A stretch of 24,773 nt of DNA from Deltaproteobacteria bacterium (lineage in GTDB: Bacteria > Desulfobacterota > Desulfobulbia > Desulfobulbales > VMSU01): NCBI GenBank assembly GCA_021789795.1, contig JAJYJA010000012.1:1-24773 (forward strand), read 5' to 3'. The position numbers were made by a program, and so were the translations under genes. The notes below the pieces were generated by a model that saw nothing but the letters and a program-made list of their open reading frames with translations, had not been told where the DNA came from and ran no database searches. Below are positions 15,370-22,532 of this stretch, piece by piece (position 1 is the first letter of the stretch; every line of letters starts with the position of its first letter).

Positions 15370-15415
15370 GGGGTCAGACTCCGGCGACGATCCTTGCCGC
15401 CCGGAATCTGGCCCC
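15370..15415 (+). terminator. Stem-loop after rplQ, probable terminator of the ribosomal cluster
   Basis: The 15-nt arm 15370-15384 (GGGGTCAGACTCCGG) pairs with 15401-15415 (CCGGAATCTGGCCCC), with one C-A mismatch and one G-T pair, around a 16-nt loop. The downstream sequence TTGCTATTTCTCC is only moderately T-rich. It lies between two convergent genes, rplQ and aguA, so it may serve both. The arm also resembles the GGGGTCAGAC sequence common in REP-like dispersed elements, so it may be a recruited repeat. Confidence 0.5.
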
Positions 15416-15463
15416 TTGCTATTTCTCCCCGGTTGTTTTCCCCCTCGCTCCGGCCCGTCTTCC

Positions 15464-16543
15464 CTAGGTCGGCTCCTCGTGGCTTAGGCAGTGGATGGTA
15501 CCCAGGCCCCAGACCAGGTCCACGGCGTGGATGCCGATTACCCGACGTTCGGGAAACAGCTCTTGCAGGATGCCCAGGGCCAGGCGGTCGTTGGGGTCGT
15601 TGAAGGTCGGCACCAGTACCGCGCCGTTGGCGATGTAGAAGTTGGCATAGCTGGCCGGCAGGCGCAGACCGTCGAAGACCAGCGGCCTGGGCAGGGGCAG
15701 GCTTACCACCTGCACCCGGGCCCCGCCCGCCAGGCGGGCGTCTTGCAGGCGCTCGAAGTTTTCCTCCAGGGGCCGGTAGTTCAGGTCGCTGGCCTGACGC
15801 TCACGGCAGAGCACCACCGTGTCGGGGCCGACGAAGCGGCACAGGTCGTCGATATGGCCGTGGGTATCGTCGCCCGCGATGCCCTGGTTGAGCCAGATCA
15901 CCCGCCGGATCCCGAGATGGGCGGCGAATACGGCCTCGTAATCCGCCTGGGATAGCGACGGGTTGCGCGGCTGGATTTTTCGGTCGAGCAGGCATTCGGC
16001 GGTGGTGAGCAGCGTCCCGCAGCCGTTGCCGTCGATGGCCCCGCCCTCGAGCACCACCTCCTGTCCGTTCCAGTTTGCCTCGCTCATCTCCAGGCCCAGG
16101 GCCTGGGCCAGCACCCCCGGCACCTCCCGGTCGCGACTCCAGTTGGCGTATTTGGCCCAGCCGTTGAAGGCGAAGCGCACCGCCAGGGTGCGGCCCGCCT
16201 GTTTCACGAAGGCGGGCGCGGTGTCGCGCATCCAACCCCGGTCGGTTTCGGCCCGGAGGAACTGGACCTGATCTCCCCCCACCCCGGCCCGTTGCAGGCA
16301 CCGTTGCGCCCGGGCCTGGGCCGTGGCGGAGGGCACGAGGATCCGCACCAGCTCGTGGGGGACGAGGTTCTTGACGATCTCGGTGTAAACCCAGGGGATG
16401 GGGGCGAAGCGCCCCGGCCAATCGTCCTTCTGGTGTGGCCAACAGAGCACGGTCGAGCGGTGTGGCTCCCACTCGGCGGGCAGCCGGCGAGGGGCAGGGG
16501 AGTCCTGTTCCGCGGAGAGGTTAAGCGGGCCGGCGGCGGGCAT
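15464..16543 (-). CDS. aguA: Agmatine deiminase
   Basis: This encodes 359 residues of the bacterial peptidyl-arginine deiminase/agmatine deiminase family (PF04371). Visible motifs are WMRDTAP (104-110), EGGAIDGNG (166-174), GDDTHGHIDDLCRF (224-237, with H228, H230 and D232) and the catalytic cysteine C352 in GTIHCLSHEEP. The enzyme hydrolyses agmatine to N-carbamoylputrescine and ammonia in the cytosol. It is the last gene of a minus-strand operon, and its ATG overlaps the aguB stop by 1 nt (TGATG). The pairing with aguB supports agmatine as substrate over a protein-arginine role. Confidence 0.93.
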   Translation of the reverse strand: MPAAGPLNLSAEQDSPAPRRLPAEWEPHRSTVLCWPHQKDDWPGRFAPIPWVYTEIVKNLVPHELVRILVPSATAQARAQRCLQRAGVGGDQVQFLRAETDRGWMRDTAPAFVKQAGRTLAVRFAFNGWAKYANWSRDREVPGVLAQALGLEMSEANWNGQEVVLEGGAIDGNGCGTLLTTAECLLDRKIQPRNPSLSQADYEAVFAAHLGIRRVIWLNQGIAGDDTHGHIDDLCRFVGPDTVVLCRERQASDLNYRPLEENFERLQDARLAGGARVQVVSLPLPRPLVFDGLRLPASYANFYIANGAVLVPTFNDPNDRLALGILQELFPERRVIGIHAVDLVWGLGTIHCLSHEEPT

Positions 16544-17442
16544 CAGTCGTGATCGAGGTCTAGATAGCGGCGGCTGATCTCGCCGTAGGCGTCGATCCGG
16601 CGGTCCCTAAGGAAGGGCCAGTTGCGGCGGATGGTCTCCAGGCGCCCGAGATCGACCTCGGCCAGCAGCACCTCCTCCCGGTCCTCGGCGCCCTGGGCCA
16701 GGATGAGCCCCTGGGGGTCGCAGATGAAGGAGGAACCCCAGAATTGGATGCCGTCGCCGGTGGTCAACGGACGCTCCCAGCCCAGGCGGTTGGCGGCCAC
16801 CACATAGACCCCGTTGGCGATGGCGTGGGCCCTCTGGCTGGTGATCCAGGAGTCGCGCTGGGCCGCGCCGTAGCGTTCCCGTTCCGCCGGGTGCCAGCCG
16901 ATGGCGGTGGGGTAGAAGATGGTCGAGGCCCCGCGGAGGGCGGTGAGCCGGGCGGCCTCCGGGAACCACTGATCCCAGCAGATCAGGGCTCCGATCCGGC
17001 CAAACCTGGTGCGGAAGGCCCGGAACCCCAGGTCGCCGGGGGTGAAGTAGTACTTTTCGTAAAAGCCAGGGTCGTCGGGGATGTGCATCTTGCGGTAGAT
17101 GCCGAGTAGCGCCCCGTCGGCGTCGATCACCGCCGCGCTGTTGTGATAGACGCCCGCCGCCCGCCGTTCGAACAGCGGCACCACCAGGGCGACGCTTAGC
17201 TGCCGGGCCGCCTGTTGAAAGACCTTGGTGGAGGGGCCGGGGATCGGCTCCGCCAGGTCGAAGGCGGTGAAGTCCTCGCCCTGGCAGAAGTAGGGCGAGC
17301 GGCACAGTTCGGGCAGGCAGAGCACCTGCGCCCCTTGCCGGGCCGCCTGCTCGATCAGCGAGAGGGCCTTCTTCAAGTTGTCGTCCGGGTCGGGGGAGAA
17401 GGCCATTTGCAGCGCCCCCACCGTGTAGTTCGTTTCGTTCAT
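16543..17442 (-). CDS. aguB: N-carbamoylputrescine amidase
   Basis: This encodes 299 residues of the nitrilase superfamily. The catalytic triad is E45 (LPELCRSPYF), K118 (YRKMHIPDDPGFYEKYYFTPGD) and C155 (ALICWDQWFPEAARL); the WDQWFPEAAR sequence is specific to this subfamily. The enzyme hydrolyses N-carbamoylputrescine to putrescine, CO2 and ammonia. The open frame continues upstream to 17616 inside darP, but the start at 17442 is chosen because it gives the family N terminus (MNETNYTVGALQM) and lies 4 nt after the darP stop. With aguA it completes the arginine-agmatine-putrescine route; arginine decarboxylase is not in the window. Confidence 0.93.
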   Translation of the reverse strand: MNETNYTVGALQMAFSPDPDDNLKKALSLIEQAARQGAQVLCLPELCRSPYFCQGEDFTAFDLAEPIPGPSTKVFQQAARQLSVALVVPLFERRAAGVYHNSAAVIDADGALLGIYRKMHIPDDPGFYEKYYFTPGDLGFRAFRTRFGRIGALICWDQWFPEAARLTALRGASTIFYPTAIGWHPAERERYGAAQRDSWITSQRAHAIANGVYVVAANRLGWERPLTTGDGIQFWGSSFICDPQGLILAQGAEDREEVLLAEVDLGRLETIRRNWPFLRDRRIDAYGEISRRYLDLDHD

Positions 17443-17446
17443 GGCG

Positions 17447-17992
17447 TCAGACCAGGCGTTCCCCGGGGCCCAAGGCGGCCTTGAGCAGCCGGAAGACCTC
17501 GCGGCTGTAGGTTGGTTTTCTGGTTTTGGCGTAACGGCGGGCGGCGATTTTGATGGCCGCCTGGTCCAGGCCGGGTAACTCGCGGGCCGCCTGGGCGAGG
17601 GCGTAGCCCTCCCCATCCCAGTCCGGCAACTCCGAACCCCATCCCGGCGCGGAGAGGGCGGCTATCGCCTCGTTGACGATGGCGTCCCGGAGCCGTTCCA
17701 TCTCGTGCAGCCGCTGGTCCCGCTTCAGCCTTGAGCCCCTCTCCGTCTCCAGAAAGGCTAGGAGCGGCTCGGGGTCGGCCATCCGCAGCTGTTTGGCGAG
17801 ATACTTGATCTGCCGCCGCCGGGCCCCGGCCTGCATGGAGGTGGCGCTGATGATCTCCGCCCGCAACCGCTCCTCGCAGGGCAGGTGTTGCTGGCGGGAG
17901 AGGGGCAGAGCCACCAGTTCCGCCGCCAGTTCCTCCAGCCCCTGGGCCCGTCTCTTCTGTTCCGTTCTGCTAATAAGCTCGGTTGTCTCCAC
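17447..17992 (-). CDS. darP: Ribosome-associated protein DarP (YjgA, DUF615)
   Basis: This encodes 181 residues from a GTG start. It matches the DUF615 family: ISRTEQKRRAQGLEELAAELV at 7-27 (landmark SRTEQKR), the central GARRRQIKYLAKQLR segment with DPEPLLAFL after it, and the C-terminal AARRYAKTRKPTYSREVFRLL segment. DarP associates with late 50S precursors in E. coli and helps large-subunit maturation. It is the first gene of the operon with aguB and aguA, 4 nt before aguB. It is best known from beta- and gammaproteobacteria. Confidence 0.85.
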   Translation of the reverse strand: METTELISRTEQKRRAQGLEELAAELVALPLSRQQHLPCEERLRAEIISATSMQAGARRRQIKYLAKQLRMADPEPLLAFLETERGSRLKRDQRLHEMERLRDAIVNEAIAALSAPGWGSELPDWDGEGYALAQAARELPGLDQAAIKIAARRYAKTRKPTYSREVFRLLKAALGPGERLV

Positions 17993-18027
17993 CTAATTGC
18001 CTTGGCCTGGCCGGTTTTGCTTTTTCG

Positions 18028-18057
18028 TTGGCGTTTGCGCGTCGACTACGGTACATT
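18028..18057 (+). promoter_or_regulatory. Weak promoter candidate in the darP / alcohol dehydrogenase divergent gap
   Basis: TTGGCG (18028-18033) and TACATT (18052-18057), spaced by 18 nt, resemble a sigma-70 promoter reading towards the + strand gene, each matching four of six consensus bases. The 121-nt gap between the divergent genes must hold promoters for both directions. This is a weak match. Confidence 0.25.
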
Positions 18058-18113
18058 TCCTCGCAACTTATTCGCTGTTTACCATTTGTTCAACCCCAAA
18101 AGGAATTTTACTT

Positions 18114-19289
18114 ATGAACCTACCGGCTAATTTCACGGTCACGCAGCCCACCAGCATCCGTTTCGGATGCGGCGCGGTTGCCGAATTGGGCGATATCGTC
18201 CTCAAACTGGGCGGCACCAAGGTCTTGGTGGTCGCTGACCCCGGCCTGGCGGCGGCGGGACTCCTGGATCGGATCACCGGGCCCCTTGCCGCCTCCAGCT
18301 TGCCTTACACGGTTTACAGCCAGATCACCCCCGAGCCGGGCCTGAAACTCGCCGACCAGGGACTGACGATCGCCCGTCAGGCGGGGGCGGACTGCGTGGT
18401 CGGGGTAGGGGGCGGCTCGGCGATGGACGTGGCCAAGGCGGTCAGCATCCTGCTCACCAACGGCGGCCAGGCGGAGGACTATCTGGGCCTGGGCAAGATC
18501 AAAAAGGCAGGTGCCCCCAAGGTCATGATCCCCACCACCGCCGGCACCGGGGCCGAGGTCAGTTTTACGGCGGTGTTCATCAACGAGAAGACCAAATCCA
18601 AGGGGGGGATGAACGGCGACCCCCTCTATCCCGAGGCCGCCATCCTGGACCCGGAGCTGACCCTGTCCCTGCCGCCTAAGGTCACCGCCTCCACCGGCAT
18701 CGACGCCTTCACCCACGCCATCGAGGCCTTTGTCTCCACCCAGGCCCATCCGCTGTCCGACATGTACGCCCTGGAGGCCATGCGCCTGATCAGCGCCAAC
18801 CTGCCCAAGGCCTACGCCCACGGCGGCAACCTGGCGGCTAGGGGCGACATGCTGCTGGGCAGCCTGCTGGCCGGCAAGGCCCTGGCCACCGCCGGGGTGG
18901 GCCTGGTGCACGCCATGTCCTACCCCTTGGGCGGGATGTTCGGCATCCCGCACGGCCTGGCCAACGCCGTGCTCCTGCCCTACGTCCTGCACTACAACCT
19001 GATCGGGGCCCCGGAGCGCTACGCCCGGGTCGCGGCCCTCATGGGCTGCGACACCCAGGGGCTGAGCGTCAAGGAGGCGGCTAGGTGCGCGGTGGAGGCG
19101 GTAACGGAGCTGAACCTTGAGGTCGGCATCCCCGCCACCCTGGCCGAGCTTGACATCCCGCTTGACCAGGTGCCGGAGATGGCCCGCATTGCCCTGACCG
19201 TCACCAGGCCGGTGGAGAACAACCCCCGTCGGCCCACCTACGACGAGGTGGTCGAGGTCTATCACCTGGCCATGAACGGCTGGGATTGA
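18114..19289 (+). CDS. Iron-dependent (class III) alcohol dehydrogenase, possible Kdo 8-dehydrogenase
   Basis: This encodes 391 residues (PF00465). The ATG at 18114 is chosen over an upstream extension to 17997 because AGGA lies 9 nt before it and NFTVTQPTSIRFGCGAV is the normal family start. NAD-binding GGGSAMD is at 99-105 and PTTAGTGAE at 140-148. Metal ligands by alignment to FucO are D197, H201, H266 and H280. Y270 replaces a second histidine found in FucO. The gene lies 36 nt upstream of a KdnA-like aminotransferase. In Shewanella, KdnB of this broad family oxidises C8 of Kdo to feed KdnA, so the same role is inferred here. The sequence looks closer to ordinary family members than to what I recall of Shewanella KdnB. 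Confidence 0.85.
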   Translation: MNLPANFTVTQPTSIRFGCGAVAELGDIVLKLGGTKVLVVADPGLAAAGLLDRITGPLAASSLPYTVYSQITPEPGLKLADQGLTIARQAGADCVVGVGGGSAMDVAKAVSILLTNGGQAEDYLGLGKIKKAGAPKVMIPTTAGTGAEVSFTAVFINEKTKSKGGMNGDPLYPEAAILDPELTLSLPPKVTASTGIDAFTHAIEAFVSTQAHPLSDMYALEAMRLISANLPKAYAHGGNLAARGDMLLGSLLAGKALATAGVGLVHAMSYPLGGMFGIPHGLANAVLLPYVLHYNLIGAPERYARVAALMGCDTQGLSVKEAARCAVEAVTELNLEVGIPATLAELDIPLDQVPEMARIALTVTRPVENNPRRPTYDEVVEVYHLAMNGWD

Positions 19290-19325
19290 TAACGACGTGA
19301 AAAAATTGAACTAAAAGGAGAAAAT

Positions 19326-20525
19326 ATGCCAGGTTTTGAGGTGTTCGGGGCCGAGGAGAGACAGGAGGCCCTGGCGGTTTTGGATAGCGGCGTCCTGTTC
19401 CGTTACGAGTTTGCCAAGGAGCGGGCCGGGGTTTACAAGGTGCGGGAGTTCGAGGAGCGGTTCGCCCGCTACTGCGGGGTGGCTCACGCCCAGGCCGTCA
19501 CCTCGGGGACGGCGGCCCTGAAGGTCGCGCTTGTGGCCCTGGGTATCGGGCCGGGCGACGAGGTCATCACCCAGGGCTTCACCTTTGTCGCCACCTGGGA
19601 GGCCATCCTGGACGTGGGGGCGATTCCGGTGTTCTGCGAGATCGACGAGACCTTGAACATGGACCCGGCGGATCTGGAGCGCAAGATCAGCGATCGGACC
19701 CGGGCCATCATCCCGGTGCACATGATGGGGGCCGCGGCCCGTATCCTGGAGATCAAACAGATCGCCGACCGCCACGCCCTCCCGGTGATCGAGGACAACG
19801 CCCAGTCGCCGGGGGCCAGCGTCCAGGGCGGCAAGCTGGGCAGTTTCGGGGCCTTGGGCACCTTTTCCTTTGATCCGGTCAAGACCATGACCACCGGCGA
19901 GGGCGGCATGGTCGTCACCCGCGACCCCGAGCTGTGGCGGGCCATGTCCGAGTACCACGACCACGGCCACGATCACCTCCCGAATCCAGGGGGCCGGGGC
20001 GGCGAGGGCCGCCGTTTCGTGGGCTTCAACTTCCGGATGATGGAGTTGCAGGGGGCCTTGGGACTGGCCCAGCTTGCCAAGCTGGACGGGATCATCGCCG
20101 CCCAGCGGGCCAACAAGGAGCGGCTGCGGCAGGCGGTGAGCGTGCTTGACGGGGTGAGCTTTCGCGCCCAGGTGGACGCGGCCGGGGACTCCGCCACCTT
20201 CCTGGCCTTCCTGCTGCCCGAGGCGGGCCGGGCCAGGGCGGTGAACCGGGTGCTTAGGGAACAGGGGGCCGGGGCGGTCTATTTCGCCGAAAACACCTGG
20301 CACTATTATCCGCGCTGGGAGCATCTGCTGGCTGGCGCCACCCTCGCCCGTTCCGGCTGGCCCTTCCAGGATGGGGGCCGGCGGCGGGTGATCTACGATC
20401 CTAAGGCCCTGCCCCAGTCCGCCGCGATCATGGATCGCACCCTGGTTTATCAGGTGCCGGTTAGGCTCAGTGAGGAGCGTCTGGCCCAGATCGCCGCCGC
20501 GGCCAAGGCGGCGGCCAAGGCCTAG
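19326..20525 (+). CDS. kdnA: DegT/DnrJ/EryC1 aminotransferase, KdnA-like (Kdo8N synthesis)
   Basis: This encodes 399 residues after a strong AAAAGGAG site. PLP-fold landmarks are SGTAAL (60-65), IEDNAQ with D157, and K186 in FSFDPVKTMTTGEGG as the Schiff-base lysine. Several stretches match what I recall of Shewanella oneidensis KdnA: the start PGFEVFG, DHGHDH (212-217) and LGLAQLAKLDGII (245-257). KdnA transfers an amino group to the C8 aldehyde of oxidised Kdo, giving 8-amino-3,8-dideoxy-D-manno-octulosonate for lipopolysaccharide. The adjacent alcohol dehydrogenase fits as the preceding step. A different sugar aminotransferase role cannot be excluded without a tree. Its stop shares CTAG with rsmJ. 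Confidence 0.8.
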   Translation: MPGFEVFGAEERQEALAVLDSGVLFRYEFAKERAGVYKVREFEERFARYCGVAHAQAVTSGTAALKVALVALGIGPGDEVITQGFTFVATWEAILDVGAIPVFCEIDETLNMDPADLERKISDRTRAIIPVHMMGAAARILEIKQIADRHALPVIEDNAQSPGASVQGGKLGSFGALGTFSFDPVKTMTTGEGGMVVTRDPELWRAMSEYHDHGHDHLPNPGGRGGEGRRFVGFNFRMMELQGALGLAQLAKLDGIIAAQRANKERLRQAVSVLDGVSFRAQVDAAGDSATFLAFLLPEAGRARAVNRVLREQGAGAVYFAENTWHYYPRWEHLLAGATLARSGWPFQDGGRRRVIYDPKALPQSAAIMDRTLVYQVPVRLSEERLAQIAAAAKAAAKA

Positions 20526-21313
20526 GGATTGACCAGGTAAACGTCGAAGCGGTGCCGGGGGGTGGTGATGGCGAAATCAGGCGCCGGGCGGCCCGCCAGC
20601 GGCGGGGCGGTGGCGGGCCGCTTGCAGACCACCCGCCGACCGGCGCAGTTCCGGGCCAGGCCGAGCAGGGCGGCGGGGTCGCCGTCGTCGTCACCGGCCG
20701 CGGCTCGCACCAGGCGCATCTCCTTCTTCACCAGGGCGGTCTTGCTCCGGGGCGGGAACATGGGGTCGAGGTAGATCACCTCCGGCGCCTCGCCGGCCTT
20801 GAGTGTGGCCATCAGTTGCAGGCTGTCGGCCGCTTGCAGGGTGAGGCGGCCCGCGATTTCCGAAAGCCGGTGGTCGCGGGCCGCCCGTTGCAGGCCGTCC
20901 TCGAGCAGGGCGAAGATGATGGCCGAACGTTCGCAGAGTACCACCTCGCAACCCAGGGCCGCCAGGATGAAGGCGTCCCGGCCCAGGCCGGCGGTGGCGT
21001 CGAGGACGCGGGGCGAGTGCCCTGGTTTAAGTCCCACCGCCCGGCCCAGCGGCTGCCTCCGTCCGCCCCCGTGCCGCAGCCGGTAGAGAAAGGCGTCGCT
21101 GCCGAAATCGACCCTGACCGTCTCCTCGCGTCCGTCTCGGGCTTCAATCAGTCTTAGGCCCTGGGCGTCGAGGCAGAGTCCCAGGCCGCATGGGGGAATG
21201 CTGGGGCTGACAGTCCCGATCCCGGCCTGGGCCAGCCAGACGGAGAGTTCCGTAATCGCCTGGGCCTGGTCGCCGCTTGGGTCGCGGATCCAGATGGTCT
21301 TGGGCTGGGGCAT
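20522..21313 (-). CDS. rsmJ: 16S rRNA (guanine1516-N2)-methyltransferase RsmJ
   Basis: This encodes 263 residues of the YhiQ/RsmJ family (E. coli 250). Visible are the SAM-binding segment LDATAGLGRDAFILAALG (104-121), ERS at 128-130, the catalytic-region YLDPMFPPRSKTALVKKEMR (181-200), and the terminal HRFDVYL. The enzyme methylates N2 of G1516 in helix 45 of 16S rRNA. It is convergent with kdnA, and the two TAG stops overlap on the palindrome CTAG (20522-20525). The 5' end abuts a low-GC islet. Confidence 0.88.
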   Translation of the reverse strand: MPQPKTIWIRDPSGDQAQAITELSVWLAQAGIGTVSPSIPPCGLGLCLDAQGLRLIEARDGREETVRVDFGSDAFLYRLRHGGGRRQPLGRAVGLKPGHSPRVLDATAGLGRDAFILAALGCEVVLCERSAIIFALLEDGLQRAARDHRLSEIAGRLTLQAADSLQLMATLKAGEAPEVIYLDPMFPPRSKTALVKKEMRLVRAAAGDDDGDPAALLGLARNCAGRRVVCKRPATAPPLAGRPAPDFAITTPRHRFDVYLVNP

Positions 21314-21418
21314 GGACGGTTCGGGGTAGATTGGTTAGGGGGGAGGCTGTAGTCTGTAGCTATTCTAACCTGTTGGGCTTCTTGTATACGAGTACTGCAT
21401 TGATGGTGATGGACGGAA

Positions 21419-21715
21419 ATGAACGTCATATATCGCATCACATACCCGAATGGGAAGATCTATATTGGTCAAGACCGAACGAACAGCATCAACTACTTTG
21501 GCAGCGCCTCAAGCGAGCTTATCGCCAAGGATTTTAGTCAAGAACAACGCCGTAGTTTCACAATCACCCGAGACATTTTGTGGGAGTCTGAGGCCGCTTC
21601 TCGCACCGAGGTAAACAAAAAAGAAGTTGAGTTCATCTGCCGCTACAGGTCAAATGATCCATCTGTCGGCTACAACCAAACGCCGCCATTCCGAGATAAT
21701 GGACATAAGTCCTAG
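21419..21715 (+). CDS. Small GIY-YIG domain protein
   Basis: This encodes 98 residues. The N terminus VIYRITYPNGKIYIG (3-17) matches the GIY and YIG strands of the GIY-YIG nuclease fold. A likely active-site glutamate region is KKEVEFI (67-73, E69 or E71), and GYN at 84-86 is also common at the end of the domain. Such domains cut one DNA strand and occur in homing endonucleases, UvrC and small phage- or mobile-linked proteins. No other domain is present. GC content is well below that of its neighbours and a repeat hairpin follows, which suggests transfer. Whether it is active is unknown. Confidence 0.65.
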   Translation: MNVIYRITYPNGKIYIGQDRTNSINYFGSASSELIAKDFSQEQRRSFTITRDILWESEAASRTEVNKKEVEFICRYRSNDPSVGYNQTPPFRDNGHKS

Positions 21716-21718
21716 CTG

Positions 21719-21746
21719 TCGTCATTCCGGTGTAAGCCGGAATCCA
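21719..21746 (+). repeat. Dispersed palindromic repeat (CATTCCGG-type)
   Basis: ATTCCGG (21724-21730) and CCGGAAT (21737-21743) form a perfect 7-bp stem around TGTAAG. The wider sequence CGTCATTCC...GGAATCCAG is a form of the small palindromic repeat scattered through many proteobacterial genomes. It lies 4 nt after the GIY-YIG stop codon and may also act as its 3' hairpin. The rest of the gap to 21959 holds no gene I can support. Confidence 0.55.
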
Positions 21747-21959
21747 GCCTTTGTGGCCACTGTCATCTGCCATGGCCCCAGCCTTCGCCGGATAACGGCA
21801 TGTTCAAGAGCATCGTTAGTTGAAGGCGTAAGCGACAATCTGACGGCAATCGTGGATGAACGAAGTGCCAGGCCTAGTATTTTTCAGTTTCTAACCACCT
21901 AGACACCTACAGCCTGTGTCCACCTGCAAGCTCACAAACAAGCCATTAAACCAGATCCC

Positions 21960-22532
21960 ATGCCAAAAATCGATCCCAAGCTGATCGGCTTCGACATCGA
22001 CGGGGTGGTGGCCGACACCGTGGAGGCCTTCCTGCGTCTGGGCCGGGAACGGTACGGCCTTGGCCGGTTCACCCCCAGCCAGATCACCGACTTCGAGGTG
22101 GCCAGGTGCCTGCCCGTCGCCCCGGAGGTCATCGACGCCATCTTTGCTGAATTGTTGGAAAACCCCATCGACGCCGACCTCAAGCCCATGTCCGGGGCGG
22201 TGGCGGCCCTGACCGCCCTGGCCCAACGGGCGCCGCTCACCTTCATCACCGCCCGGCCCCTGCGCCAGCCCATCGAGGACTGGCTGCGGCTCATCCTGGG
22301 GCGGGAGGTGTTTGCCCCCGCCCGGTTGGTGGCGATGGGCGATCACGACCGCAAGTCCGACTACCTATCGGCCCTGGGCCTGCGCTACTTTGTGGACGAC
22401 CGGGCCGAGACCTGCCTGGGCTTGCGGCGGCAGGGCTTTTCGCCCATCGTCTTCAGCCAGCCTTGGAACCAGGGCCGGCACGACCTGCCGACGGTGGCCT
22501 CCTGGCCCGAGATCGAGGCCCTGTGGTCGTGA
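21960..22532 (+). CDS. HAD-family phosphatase, 5'(3')-deoxyribonucleotidase-like
   Basis: This encodes 190 residues. HAD motif I is FDIDGVVADT (11-20; nucleophile D12, acid D14), motif II is FITARP (95-100; T97), K132 precedes SDYL, and motif IV is FVDDRAE (144-150; D146, D147). The overall pattern is that of the NT5C/5' nucleotidase group, which dephosphorylates (deoxy)nucleoside monophosphates; the substrate here is inferred. No clear ribosome site precedes the ATG. Its stop overlaps the next gene's GTG start, so it leads a four-gene coupled operon. Confidence 0.75.
   Translation: MPKIDPKLIGFDIDGVVADTVEAFLRLGRERYGLGRFTPSQITDFEVARCLPVAPEVIDAIFAELLENPIDADLKPMSGAVAALTALAQRAPLTFITARPLRQPIEDWLRLILGREVFAPARLVAMGDHDRKSDYLSALGLRYFVDDRAETCLGLRRQGFSPIVFSQPWNQGRHDLPTVASWPEIEALWS

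Noticed and set aside
17443..17616. N-terminal extension of aguB into darP
   Set aside because: The extra 58 residues are proline- and arginine-rich, match no nitrilase, and overlap the end of darP; the start at 17442 fits the family.
18120..19265. Minus-strand open frame (381 codons) opposite the alcohol dehydrogenase
   Set aside because: It is antisense to a well-supported gene and its composition is low-complexity G, V, Q and H without motifs.
19311..20324. Minus-strand open frame (337 codons) opposite kdnA
   Set aside because: Shadow of kdnA with no recognisable family features.
21627..21902. 91-codon frame overlapping the GIY-YIG gene and repeat
   Set aside because: It overlaps a better-supported gene in another frame, crosses the palindromic repeat and shows no domain.
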